NCBI GenBank assembly: GCA_049323895.1
Contig: JBMOKT010000001.1
Location: 1-23,513, forward strand
Source of the DNA: JBMOKT01 sp049323895
Lineage (GTDB): Bacteria; Bacillota; Peptococcia; Peptococcales; BICA1-8
Length of the DNA: 23,513 nt
Reading direction: 5' to 3'
Below are positions 1 to 6,823 of this stretch, piece after piece. Numbering within the stretch: position 1 is the stretch's first letter; every line of letters starts with the position of its first letter. The notes under the pieces are model-generated. The model worked only from the letters and a program-made list of their open reading frames with translations, was not told the DNA's origin and did not search any database. Both the position numbers and the translations under genes were made by a program.

Positions 1-57
1 TAGAGTACTACGTTGACATCGTAGGGGTCGGTGGTTCGAGCCCACTTAGTCCCACCA
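1..57 (+). tRNA. tRNA-Val (anticodon GAC), 3' part
   Basis: The window opens inside a tRNA. Visible are the end of the D arm, an anticodon stem CTACG/CGTAG at 8-12 and 20-24 with 7-nt loop TTGACAT (anticodon GAC at 15-17, Val), a T arm with the TTCGAGC loop, and the acceptor 3' strand ending in an encoded CCA at 55-57. The 5' acceptor strand and most of the D arm lie outside the window. Confidence 0.93.
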
Positions 58-58
58 T

Positions 59-97
59 ATAAGGGTTTGCGGGTTTCCGTAAACCCTTATTTTTTTA
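59..97 (+). terminator. Intrinsic terminator of the tRNA transcript
   Basis: Inverted repeat AAGGGTTT / AAACCCTT around the loop gcgggtttccgt, followed by a run of T. It starts two bases after the tRNA CCA and closes the tRNA operon that enters from the left. Confidence 0.85.
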
Positions 98-245
98 CCC
101 TTTGTAATGCAACCGCATTAATTTAATGATTTTTCAGGAGATTACCAATGATATTTAAGGATTAATGATATCTTTAATCCATTATTTAAGTACTACCATC
201 ACTTGGAGGCAAGCTCATCTTATTATCTTGACTAATATTAACATT
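98..245. other. Gene-free AT-rich spacer with small hairpins
   Basis: No credible reading frame is seen. Two small perfect inverted repeats are present: GGATTAA/TTAATCC at 159-180 (8-nt loop) and GACTAAT/ATTAGTC at 230-249 (6-nt loop), the second running into the neighbouring repeat array. No recognised RNA family was identified. Confidence 0.5.
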
Positions 246-380
246 AGTCGCTTAGAGGCTCGGCGCAAGCCGTGTTTTTCTAATACTTATTAAAAATATA
301 ATTTTAAAAGGAAATAAGTATAAGAGCAACATCGGTTTCCGCAGTCGCTTAGAGGCTCGGCGCAAGCCGTGTTTTTCTAA
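246..380 (-). repeat. 96-bp-type repeat array, left (one full and one truncated unit)
   Basis: Read on the minus strand, a full unit runs from 380 to about 284 and a truncated one from 283 to about 246 (period 97). Each starts TTAGAAAAACACGGCTTGCG, continues through a GC-rich block (CGCCGAGCC...CGACTGCGG...CCGATGTTGCTC), and the full unit ends in an AT-rich hairpin with arms ATACTTATT/AATAAGTAT. A further ATACTTATT remains at 397-405. The same unit occurs on the plus strand at 4414-4608 with roughly 90% identity by eye. No transposase is present in the unit. Confidence 0.9.
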
Positions 381-408
381 TTTGTTAAAATTTGAAATAC
401 TTATTGAA

Positions 409-437
409 GTATATCGTTTGTCACCCACTCATATAAT
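409..437 (+). promoter_or_regulatory. Possible SigE-type (mother-cell sporulation) promoter of ytxC
   Basis: CATATAAT at 430-437 fits the SigE -10 pattern CATAYAHT at every position, and GTATAT at 409-414 lies 15 bp upstream as a -35-like element. No good vegetative -35 is spaced for the embedded TATAAT. Sporulation-specific expression would suit ytxC. This is pattern matching only. Confidence 0.4.
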
Positions 438-465
438 AGTAGGGCAAAGGAAGGGGTGAAGATTT

Positions 466-1308
466 TTGACAGAGGCATTTCATGTTGGTACATCAAAAAA
501 TCCTCAAATGTTTGTTGATAAAGTAGTAAATCACTTAGAGCCTTATAAATTTAATTATAAAATAAATAACAAAGGAAATATTACTTTCTTAGGGTATGAA
601 CTTTATGAACAAAATATTTCAGCACTGGAGTTTAAAAATCTATTGGCAAATACTGTTGCTGATATTATAGTGGAAGACTGGGTTCATATACTGATGAAAC
701 GAATTATCAGAGATCATTATTACTATTTTAATGAAGAAGAAAAAAAGAATATTAAAAGCAAGGCCTTGGAGTTATTGAAATCTGACCAGTTGAAATTTAG
801 ACCGGTTACAAAAAAGGATGAAATTGCCCAGCGGGTTTTGGATTATTTAGAGAAGAACAAGGAATTGGTGGTTGAAGGATTCGTAAATTTCAGGCTGAAG
901 GACTTCATGATGGATATTGAAGATGTAGTCGATTCAGCAGTAGATGATTTTTTGATGGAAAAAGAATATCTGGAATTCATCAGGCTTTTAAAATATTTTG
1001 TGGAGATACAAGAGCCTAAGGTAAACGAAGTCCATATTATATTTATAAAAGATGGAACGTTTAAATTAGTTGATAAAGATGGCAAAGAAATTGAGAATGA
1101 ATACTTAGATGGTTTTTCCTTAGAACTAATGAATAATAGCATCAACTATGAAGATTTACTTATAAGTGCCTTAATAACTTTGGCCCCCCGCTTAGTAGTA
1201 ATTCATAAAACAAGGAGCGGATCTAAGGATACTGTTAAAACAATCGAAAATGTATTTGGCAAAAAATCAAGAAGATGCAGCGGATGTTTAATATGTGAGC
1301 GAGGTTAG
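466..1308 (+). CDS. ytxC: YtxC-like sporulation protein
   Basis: A 280-residue protein resembling the YtxC family of spore-forming Firmicutes, whose biochemical role is not known; its length is close to the Bacillus member. The chain is charged, with no signal peptide or membrane segment, and carries EEEKKN...ALELL and RPVTKKDEIAQRVLDYLEKN segments in the middle. The C terminus holds a CSGCLIC cluster (Cys-x2-Cys-x2-Cys) just before the end, which could bind a metal. The start is TTG at 466, chosen because the purine-rich GGAAGGGGTG ends about 7 nt before it. It stands alone, with a possible SigE promoter upstream and a terminator directly after the stop. Family assignment is from sequence memory. 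Confidence 0.8.
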   Translation: MTEAFHVGTSKNPQMFVDKVVNHLEPYKFNYKINNKGNITFLGYELYEQNISALEFKNLLANTVADIIVEDWVHILMKRIIRDHYYYFNEEEKKNIKSKALELLKSDQLKFRPVTKKDEIAQRVLDYLEKNKELVVEGFVNFRLKDFMMDIEDVVDSAVDDFLMEKEYLEFIRLLKYFVEIQEPKVNEVHIIFIKDGTFKLVDKDGKEIENEYLDGFSLELMNNSINYEDLLISALITLAPRLVVIHKTRSGSKDTVKTIENVFGKKSRRCSGCLICERG

Positions 1309-1345
1309 ACCCGGTTTATATAAGCCGGGTTTTGCTTTATTTTCT
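1309..1345 (+). terminator. Intrinsic terminator after ytxC
   Basis: Stem ACCCGG / CCGGGT (1309-1314 with 1325-1330) begins immediately after the ytxC stop codon and is followed by a T-rich tail. Confidence 0.85.
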
Positions 1346-1379
1346 TTTGGAGATTTGCTAATATTAATAGGGTGATTAT

Positions 1380-1982
1380 ATGTATATATATTTTCTTGTG
1401 TCAGCCTTATTGGGGGCAATAATAGGCTGGAGTACCAATGTATTAGCTGTAAAATTGATATTTCGTCCTTATAAACCATTTAGGTTATTTCGAATTTTTA
1501 CAATACAAGGTTTAATTCCTAAAAGACGTGCTGAATTAGCCTTAATTATTGGACAAACCGTTGAACAAGAGTTGTTATCCCGGGAGGAAATTTTAACCCA
1601 ATTAAATACAAAAGATATACAGGAAAAAATCAGTAAAAATATCATTGGCAATATAAAGAATAGGATTTCTAGATTTTTTCCTCCTTTTGTACCTCCCATA
1701 CTGAAGGAAAATATTCTCACTTCATTGGAGACAATTATTCAAAATGAAGTCGAGAGATTTTTTAATGAAAGTTTTCCGATGTTATTAGAAGAACTTAAAG
1801 AAAGTATTCCTATTGCAGCAATGATTGAAGGGAAAATAAATCAATTGGACATAGGGGAATTGGAAAAGCTGGTATTATTAGTGGCTAAGAGGGAGCTAAA
1901 ACATATTGAATACTTAGGTGGTCTTGTGGGACTGATAATTGGTATATTGCAAGGGGCAGTTTTGATGTTGTTGACACAGTAA
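1380..1982 (+). CDS. DUF445 family membrane protein
   Basis: A 200-residue protein with a hydrophobic N-terminal segment (about residues 3-25), the motif GAIIGWSTNVLAVKLIFRPY typical of DUF445 proteins, then IQGLIPKRRAELA, a helical charged middle, and a second membrane segment at about 178-198. Both ends are thus probably anchored in the membrane with the middle on one side. The function of the family is not established. The copy is short compared with the ~370-residue members. ATG at 1380 has a weak site (AGGGTGA) upstream. The promoter of thrS lies inside its last codons. DUF445 plus ytxC before thrS is, as I recall, a recurring order in clostridia. Confidence 0.8.
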   Translation: MYIYFLVSALLGAIIGWSTNVLAVKLIFRPYKPFRLFRIFTIQGLIPKRRAELALIIGQTVEQELLSREEILTQLNTKDIQEKISKNIIGNIKNRISRFFPPFVPPILKENILTSLETIIQNEVERFFNESFPMLLEELKESIPIAAMIEGKINQLDIGELEKLVLLVAKRELKHIEYLGGLVGLIIGILQGAVLMLLTQ

Positions 1983-1999
1983 TTTAAAATAACTATAAT
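1971..1999 (+). promoter_or_regulatory. Consensus SigA promoter for the thrS leader
   Basis: TTGACA (1971-1976), 17-bp spacer, TATAAT (1994-1999): exact match to the vegetative consensus at optimal spacing. The -35 lies within the last codons of the DUF445 gene. Initiation would be at about 2006, just before the T-box leader. Confidence 0.9.
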
Positions 2000-2005
2000 T
2001 AAATT

Positions 2006-2230
2006 TAGTTAAAAGCAAGGATGAGGACATGCAAATTATAAATTACCCCAGAGAGAAAACATCTAGGCTGGAAATGTTTTCGGAAATATTTATGATTTGA
2101 ACCACCTCGGAGCTGTTTATTCAACCGGAAAGGCACCGTTATCAGCCTTTTAAAGTGGGAAGATTTTTCTTCCAAATTAGGTGGAACCGCGGGATAGACT
2201 TCTCGTCCTATATGGACTGGGAAGTTTTTT
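2006..2230 (+). promoter_or_regulatory. T-box leader, threonine specific
   Basis: The leader contains the T-box core TGGAACCGCGGG at 2182-2193 directly ahead of a terminator. Stem I features are visible: GATGAGGAC near the 5' base, the AGAGAG element at about 2050-2056, and on the 3' side the specifier ACC at 2101-2103 (Thr codon) followed by A, seven bases and AGCTG. Uncharged tRNA-Thr should pair with ACC and with the antiterminator bulge and allow thrS transcription. The same ruler (specifier, 7 nt, AGCTG) is met in the pheS leader below, which supports the specifier call. Confidence 0.9.
2198..2230 (+). terminator. T-box terminator of thrS
   Basis: Stem ACTTC..C.TCC / GGA..GGGAAGT (2198-2224) with loop TATAT, followed by a T run. 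It is mutually exclusive with the antiterminator formed by the T-box sequence just upstream. Confidence 0.85.
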
Positions 2231-2264
2231 TATTTTTAAATAAATTAGGGGAACTTTTTAGCTA

Positions 2265-2362
2265 CTAGATGTTAAAATGTTAGAAGTTGTAAATTTATTA
2301 TTTAATTTAAACTACAAAGAATTACTTATTCTAACCTCTAACTTCTAACCTCTAACTTCTAA
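2265..2362 (+). repeat. Heptamer repeat with inverted partner (thrS leader)
   Basis: The right arm is four tandem 7-mers, CTAACCT, CTAACTT, CTAACCT, CTAACTT, plus CTAA (2331-2362). The left arm at 2265-2290 (with TAGATGTTA and GTTAGAAGTT) is largely complementary to it across a ~40-nt AT-rich loop. It lies between the T-box terminator and thrS, inside what looks like the first copy of the GGGGAC...GTATGTCCCC element. Confidence 0.85.
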
Positions 2363-2367
2363 TAGAG

Positions 2368-2448
2368 TATGTCCCCTTTCATTAAATTGGGGAAATACCT
2401 TGAACCCTAAGTTAAACTTTAAATTAAAGGTATGTCCCCTTTCATTAA
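2368..2448 (+). repeat. Palindromic REP-like element before thrS ribosome-binding site
   Basis: Arms GGGGAAATACCTT (2389-2401) and AAGGTATGTCCCC (2427-2439) pair at 12 of 13 positions. The string TATGTCCCCTTTCATTAA occurs twice, at 2369 and 2431, so the right end is duplicated. The left end of the first copy may be GGGGAAC at 2248. A closely related element precedes pheS at 7303-7360. Both end just before AAGGAGG. Confidence 0.85.
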
Positions 2449-2464
2449 TAAGGAGGAAATTAAA

Positions 2465-4372
2465 ATGATAAAAATTACATTGCCTGATGGTTCAGTAAGG
2501 GAATACGATGTACAATCAATTACTCCTCTAGATGTGGCCGTAGATATCAGTAAAGGACTGGCTAAAAAAGCCCTGGCGGCAAAAGTGAACAATAAGCTTA
2601 CAGACCTTAATTTTCCTATTCAAAAGGATTCACAGGTGTCTATTATTACATTTGAGGAAAAGGAAGGACAGGATGTCTTCCGTCACAGCAGTTCTCACAT
2701 TTTAGCGGAAGCAGTACAGAACCTTTTTCCGGGAACAAAATTGGGAATTGGACCAGCTATTAAAGACGGGTTTTATTACGATTTTGACTCGGAGCATAAG
2801 TTTACTCCTCAAGACTTAGAGAAAATTGAGCAGGAAATGGAAAGAATAATCAAAGAGGATTATAAATTTGTAAAAAAAGAATTGGTTAGAAGTGAAGCCA
2901 TAAAGTTTTTTCAAAACAGGGGAGAGAATTACAAGATAGAATTAATTGAAGATCTTCCTGAGGATGCTGTTATTACTATATATCAGCAAGGCAACTTTGT
3001 TGATTTGTGTGCCGGTCCCCATTTGCCCTGTACAGGGCATATCAAGGCTCCAAAGCTGCTTAGTGTAGCAGGGGCATACTGGAGGGGCAGCGAAAAAAAC
3101 AAGATGCTGCAGAGGATTTATGGAACATCCTTTCCCAAAAAATCTGAGTTGGATGAATACCTATTTTGTTTGGAAGAAGCTAAGCGCCGCGACCACCGCA
3201 AAATTGGACAAGAGTTGGAATTATTTACCATCATGGATGAAGGTCCCGGCTTCCCATTTTTCTACCCTAAAGGTATGATAATCCGCAATGAATTAGAAAA
3301 TTATTGGCGTCGACTGCATAATGAATGGGGTTATCAGGAAATAAAAACACCTATAATTCTAAATAGAGAGCTCTGGGAGCGTTCCGGTCATTGGCAAAAT
3401 TATAAAGAAAATATGTATTTCACTGAAATAGATGAAAGTGACTTTGCCATTAAACCAATGAACTGTCCGGGAGCAATGTTGGTATACAACAGTAAACTGC
3501 ATAGCTATCGGGATTTGCCTTTGCGTCTTTGTGAAATGGGTCTGGTTCACCGCCATGAATTATCAGGCGTTCTCCATGGTCTAATGAGAGTTAGGGCGTT
3601 TACCCAGGATGACTCCCATATATTTATGCTTCCAAGCCAGATTACCCTAGAAGTAGTAGGTGTTATAAACCTAATAGATTCAGTTTATAGGCTGTTTGGT
3701 TTTGAATACCATGTTGAATTATCCACCAAACCTGAGAAGGCCATGGGTTCCGATGAAATGTGGGAGAAAGCTACCAACGCCTTAGAAACAGCTCTAAAGG
3801 AAAAAGGTATGAAATATATTGTAAATGAAGGTGACGGTGCATTCTATGGACCAAAAATTGATTTCCATCTGAAGGATTCCCTCGGCAGGACGTGGCAATG
3901 CGGTACAATCCAGCTTGATTTCCAGATGCCGGAAAAATTTGATTTAAATTATGTAGGCGAGGATGGCGATAAACATCGTCCAGTTATGGTACACAGGGTT
4001 GCCTTTGGAAGTATAGAAAGATTTATTGGAATACTTACAGAGCACTATGCAGGCGCTTTTCCAACCTGGCTCTCACCCGTTCAGGTCAAAGTGCTTCCTA
4101 TTACCAGCAAACATGTAGCTTACGGACAAGAAGTTTTTTCTGCTCTAGAAAATGCCGGGATCAGGGTGGAACTTGATGACCGTAACGAAAAAATTGGGTA
4201 TAAGATAAGGGAAGCACAACTGCAAAAAATTCCTTATATGCTGATTGTAGGTGACAAAGAAGCAGAGGAAAAAACTGTTGGTTTGCGCAAGCGGGGTGAA
4301 GGTGATTTAGGGGCAATTGCTCTTGATACCCTTATTGCCAGTATTAAAGATGAAATAGCTGGGAAGAAATAA
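2465..4372 (+). CDS. thrS: Threonyl-tRNA synthetase
   Basis: Class II synthetase that charges tRNA-Thr in the cytosol; 635 residues, normal for the family. Order: TGS domain (1-61), editing/SAD domain with H74-x3-H78 and C182-x3-H186 motifs, catalytic core, then the anticodon-binding domain (about 535-635). Zinc ligands C334 (MNCPGA), H385 (QDDSHIF) and H510 (MVHRVAFGS) lie at almost the same numbers as in the E. coli enzyme. Motif 2 is RVRAFTQDD. I chose ATG 2465, with AAGGAGG 10 nt upstream; the in-frame ATG at 2432 lies within the repeat, lacks a ribosome-binding site and adds 11 residues not typical of the family. Controlled by the threonine T-box upstream. Confidence 0.97.
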   Translation: MIKITLPDGSVREYDVQSITPLDVAVDISKGLAKKALAAKVNNKLTDLNFPIQKDSQVSIITFEEKEGQDVFRHSSSHILAEAVQNLFPGTKLGIGPAIKDGFYYDFDSEHKFTPQDLEKIEQEMERIIKEDYKFVKKELVRSEAIKFFQNRGENYKIELIEDLPEDAVITIYQQGNFVDLCAGPHLPCTGHIKAPKLLSVAGAYWRGSEKNKMLQRIYGTSFPKKSELDEYLFCLEEAKRRDHRKIGQELELFTIMDEGPGFPFFYPKGMIIRNELENYWRRLHNEWGYQEIKTPIILNRELWERSGHWQNYKENMYFTEIDESDFAIKPMNCPGAMLVYNSKLHSYRDLPLRLCEMGLVHRHELSGVLHGLMRVRAFTQDDSHIFMLPSQITLEVVGVINLIDSVYRLFGFEYHVELSTKPEKAMGSDEMWEKATNALETALKEKGMKYIVNEGDGAFYGPKIDFHLKDSLGRTWQCGTIQLDFQMPEKFDLNYVGEDGDKHRPVMVHRVAFGSIERFIGILTEHYAGAFPTWLSPVQVKVLPITSKHVAYGQEVFSALENAGIRVELDDRNEKIGYKIREAQLQKIPYMLIVGDKEAEEKTVGLRKRGEGDLGAIALDTLIASIKDEIAGKK

Positions 4373-4375
4373 TAT

Positions 4376-4405
4376 TTGACAGGGATAACCCTTTGATGGT
4401 AGAAT
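4376..4405 (+). promoter_or_regulatory. Promoter of the infC operon
   Basis: TTGACA (4376-4381), 18-bp spacer, TAGAAT (4400-4405), beginning right after the thrS stop. Initiation would fall at about 4412, at the first base of the 96-bp tandem repeats, so these would be transcribed as part of the infC leader. Confidence 0.7.
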
Positions 4406-4413
4406 AAATCCGG

Positions 4414-4608
4414 TTAGAAAACACGGCTTGCGCCGAGCCTTTGGCGACCGCGGAAGCCGATGTTGCTCTTATACTTATTGCCTTTTAAAAGTTATATTTT
4501 TAATAAGTATTAGAAAACACGGCTTGCGCCGAGCCTTTGGCGACTGCGGAAGCCGATGTTGCTCTTATACTTATTACCTTGCAAAAGTTATATTTTCTAA
4601 ATAAGTAT
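4414..4608 (+). repeat. 96-bp tandem repeat, two units
   Basis: Units start at 4414 and 4510 (TTAGAAAACACGGCTTGCGC), period 96 bp, almost identical apart from a few substitutions (for example GACCGCGG against GACTGCGG). Each has a GC-rich part with pairing potential (CGGCTT with AAGCCG, enclosing CGCC with GGCG) and an AT-rich hairpin with perfect 9-bp arms ATACTTATT/AATAAGTAT. The same unit is present in inverse orientation at 246-380. Confidence 0.93.
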
Positions 4609-4620
4609 AAAATAAACTGA

Positions 4621-4756
4621 AAAGAAGAAGCTATCCGCTTCTCACCTTACGGCGCAAGCTTGTTAGGGTTATGACATATGATTTTAGTTTTCTTATTATA
4701 TGTGTCATATATGTCTTTTAAAAGCGGATGGGTAAACTCGTCCGCTTTATTTTTTT
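4621..4756 (+). ncRNA. L20-type leader / attenuator of infC
   Basis: The leader ahead of infC has the segment AAGCTATCCGCTTCTCACC typical of firmicute infC leaders. ATCCGCTT at 4633-4640 is perfectly complementary to AAGCGGAT at 4722-4729, the 5' arm of the terminator, giving a clear antiterminator alternative. A third hairpin (ATGACA...TGTCAT) lies between them. In Bacillus, ribosomal protein L20 binds such a leader and represses its own operon; the same feedback is inferred here. Confidence 0.7.
4720..4756 (+). terminator. Attenuator terminator before infC
   Basis: Stem AAAGCGGA / TCCGCTTT (4721-4728 with 4741-4748) with a 12-nt loop and a T run to 4756, immediately before the infC ribosome-binding site GGAGGTGA at 4757. 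Confidence 0.88.
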
Positions 4757-4767
4757 GGAGGTGACAA

Positions 4768-5283
4768 ATTATTAGCAAGGATTTAAGGATTAATGAGGAG
4801 ATTAGAACAAAAGAGGTTAGACTAGTTGATGAAAAAGGGGAACAATTAGGCATAATGCCCCCTAAAGAAGCAGCAAAGATTGCTGCCGAGCGCGGTTTAG
4901 ACCTGGTAGAAGTTGCTCCTAACGCTGTTCCTCCCGTTTGCCGCATTATGGATTATGGTAAGTTCAAATATGAGCAGAGCAAGAAAGAACGGGAAGCTAG
5001 AAAAAATCAACGTATTATAAATGTTAAAGAAGTTAAACTGCGCCCCAATATTGAGGACCACGATTTTGATACCAAAACTAGGAATGCAGTAAGATTTCTA
5101 GAAAACGGTGATAAAGTAAAGGTTACCATCATGTTTCGGGGCCGGGAGATTACCCACCCTGAATTAGGTAAGGAACTGTGCGACCGTTTGGCTGAACAAG
5201 TGAAGAGCATTGCTAAAGTTGAAAAGGAAGCTAAGGTTGAAGGCAGAAACATGATTATGATTTTGACACCAATTAATTCCTAG
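4768..5283 (+). CDS. infC: Translation initiation factor IF-3 (ATT start)
   Basis: IF-3 binds the 30S subunit and checks start codon and initiator tRNA. The protein, about 171 residues, begins ISKDLRINEEIR after the start, matching the N terminus of firmicute IF-3 (Bacillus has ISKDFIINEGIR). No ATG, GTG or TTG lies between the upstream in-frame stop at 4762 and this conserved segment; the start must be ATT at 4768 (7 nt after GGAGG) or ATT at 4771. A rare AUU start on infC is known to let IF-3 repress its own synthesis. The first ATG at 4855 would remove 29 conserved residues. Motifs PPVCRIMDYGKFKYEQ and the C-terminal FRGREITHPELG are intact. First gene of infC-rpmI-rplT. Confidence 0.95.
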   Translation: MISKDLRINEEIRTKEVRLVDEKGEQLGIMPPKEAAKIAAERGLDLVEVAPNAVPPVCRIMDYGKFKYEQSKKEREARKNQRIINVKEVKLRPNIEDHDFDTKTRNAVRFLENGDKVKVTIMFRGREITHPELGKELCDRLAEQVKSIAKVEKEAKVEGRNMIMILTPINS

Positions 5284-5308
5284 ACATAGCAGAGAGGAGG
5301 ATTTTCTT

Positions 5309-5506
5309 ATGCCAAAAATGAAAACTCACAGAGGTGCAGCAAAGAGATTTAAGAAAACTGCTACCGGTAAAATTAAAAGATTTCATGCTTTTAAAAGCCA
5401 TATCTTAGAGAAAAAATCTGCTAAGAGAAAGCGTAATTTGCGTAAATCTACCATTATGTTTGAAGGCGATGCAAAAAGAGTAATTAAATTAATTCCTTAT
5501 AAGTAA
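5309..5506 (+). CDS. rpmI: 50S ribosomal protein L35
   Basis: 65 residues, the normal length, highly basic, starting MPKMKTHRGAAKRFKKTATG and carrying the KRKRNLRKS segment conserved in L35. A good ribosome-binding site (GAGAGGAGG) precedes ATG 5309. It lies 25 bp after infC and 20 bp before rplT, the usual bacterial order, and shares the L20-type leader. Confidence 0.97.
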   Translation: MPKMKTHRGAAKRFKKTATGKIKRFHAFKSHILEKKSAKRKRNLRKSTIMFEGDAKRVIKLIPYK

Positions 5507-5526
5507 AAACTAGGAGGTAAAATAAT

Positions 5527-5877
5527 ATGGCAAGAGTTAAGAGGGGCGTTACTGCACGCCGTAGACATAAAAAAATATTAAAGCTGGCAAAAGGTTTCCG
5601 TGGTGCGCGCTCTAAAATATTTAGAGTTGCTAACCAGGCTGTAATGAAAGCTTTAATGTATTCCTATGCTCACCGTAAATTACGCAAAAGAGATTTCCGC
5701 AAACTCTGGATTGCGCGTATTAACGCTGCTGCCAGACAAAACGGCATGTCTTATAATAAATTTATTAACGGTCTTAAAAAAGCGGGAATTGAGATAAATC
5801 GTAAAATGCTGGCTGAATTGGCTGTTAGTGATGCCCAAGCATTTGCCCAACTGGTTAGTGTAGCAAAAAATAGTTAA
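5527..5877 (+). CDS. rplT: 50S ribosomal protein L20
   Basis: 116 residues, basic, starting MARVKRGVTARRRHKKILKL, with the conserved RKRDFRKLWIARINAAARQNGMS core split over its middle. L20 binds 23S rRNA early in assembly of the large subunit; in related bacteria it also binds the infC leader to repress the operon. AGGAGG precedes the ATG. It is the last gene of the operon and is followed by a hairpin. Confidence 0.97.
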   Translation: MARVKRGVTARRRHKKILKLAKGFRGARSKIFRVANQAVMKALMYSYAHRKLRKRDFRKLWIARINAAARQNGMSYNKFINGLKKAGIEINRKMLAELAVSDAQAFAQLVSVAKNS

Positions 5878-5883
5878 GAAGAT

Positions 5884-5913
5884 AAGCAGGCTTATTCAAT
5901 AGGTCTGCTTTTC
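5884..5913 (+). terminator. Probable terminator after rplT
   Basis: Inverted repeat AAGCAG / CTGCTT (5884-5889 with 5905-5910) around a loop that can pair further (TTATT/AATAG), followed by only a short T run. Confidence 0.6.
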
Positions 5914-5972
5914 CATTTGCAATTTGCGTTTTTTCTATCTGATAAGTATGTGCTTTAGGGAGTTGAAGTGTT

Positions 5973-6767
5973 GTGAACATAATAAACTCTGAACAAAACC
6001 ATTGGATAAAAAAAATTAATGCTTTAAAAAAAAAGAAGTATAGAGAGCAATATGGACAATTTGTAGTTGAAGGCATAAGGATCTGTAAAGAGGTTATAGA
6101 GAAAAAGGCGCAAGTTGAAGGATTATTTATCAGCAAAACCCTCATGGAAAATGAGGAAATAAAAGAACTGGCAAATTGCTTGCCCGGGAAAGTATACATA
6201 GTCGATGCAAAACTATTAGAAAAAACTTTGTCTACTGTTACACCACAGGGTATTGCCTCTATCGTAAATAAACCCTATTGGGATATTAAAAATGTTTTAG
6301 ATACAGGTAAAACATTTCTAGTATTGGATGGGGTTTCGGATCCTGGAAATTTGGGAACATTAATAAGAACATCGTTAGCAGCTGGCATTGATGGACTTTT
6401 TTGTTTAAAAGGAACTGTTGATATTTATAATGAAAAAACTCTTAGGTCGACAATGGGAGCTTTTTTAAAACTTCCTGTTTTTTACATTGATGATGTAGAA
6501 TGGTTCAAGACCAGGTTGTCTATATTAGGCATATCCATTGTCGTTGCAGATATAAGGGCATCCAAATATTACTTTGAATTGGCTTATCCGGAAAAGACTG
6601 CCTTAGTGTTGGGGAGCGAAGCTCAAGGACCTCTGCATATTATAACAGGGGAAGAGACTGTGAAAATTCCACTTTCACCTGATTCCGAATCATTAAATGT
6701 TGCAGTAGCAGGTTCTGTAATTATTTATGAGATTATCAGACAAAAAATGGTTTCAGTTGTAAAATAG
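5973..6767 (+). CDS. SpoU/TrmH-family RNA 2'-O-methyltransferase (YsgA-like)
   Basis: 264 residues. The N-terminal substrate-binding part (1-95, KKKYREQYGQFVVEGIRICKE cut across its first half) is followed by a SPOUT knot domain with motif 1 VSDPGNLGTLIRTSLAAG, motif 2 LVLGSEAQGP and motif 3 IPLSPDSESLNVAVAGS. The family transfers a methyl group from S-adenosylmethionine to a ribose 2'-OH in rRNA or tRNA; the target here cannot be read from sequence. Motif 2 has Ala where many members have Gly. GTG 5973 was taken as the start; ATG is absent nearby. As in Bacillus (ysgA), it lies just ahead of pheS with a tiny gene between. Confidence 0.9.
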   Translation: MNIINSEQNHWIKKINALKKKKYREQYGQFVVEGIRICKEVIEKKAQVEGLFISKTLMENEEIKELANCLPGKVYIVDAKLLEKTLSTVTPQGIASIVNKPYWDIKNVLDTGKTFLVLDGVSDPGNLGTLIRTSLAAGIDGLFCLKGTVDIYNEKTLRSTMGAFLKLPVFYIDDVEWFKTRLSILGISIVVADIRASKYYFELAYPEKTALVLGSEAQGPLHIITGEETVKIPLSPDSESLNVAVAGSVIIYEIIRQKMVSVVK

Positions 6768-6786
6768 GTATTTTTTGTGGTATAAT
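6757..6786 (+). promoter_or_regulatory. Probable promoter for yqzL-pheST transcript
   Basis: TATAAT at 6781-6786 with TTGTAA 18 bp upstream (6757-6762), overlapping the end of the methylase gene. It would start a transcript that first carries the 29-codon yqzL-like gene and then the phenylalanine T-box. I see no convincing second promoter between yqzL and the T-box. Confidence 0.65.
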
Positions 6787-6823
6787 TCCGCTATAGCAAG
6801 CAACAGGAAGGTAGGTAATAACA

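Noticed and set aside
2432..2464. Upstream ATG extending thrS by 11 residues
   Set aside because: The ATG is inside the repeated TATGTCCCC text, has no ribosome-binding site, and the extra residues are foreign to the family; ATG 2465 follows AAGGAGG.
4414..4608. CRISPR array
   Set aside because: Whole 96-bp units are repeated head to tail with no unique spacers between short repeats, and no cas gene is nearby.
4579..4611. Second promoter directly before the L20-type leader (TTGCAA ... TATAAA)
   Set aside because: The spacer is 21 bp, too long for a convincing promoter; the site at 4376-4405 is better.
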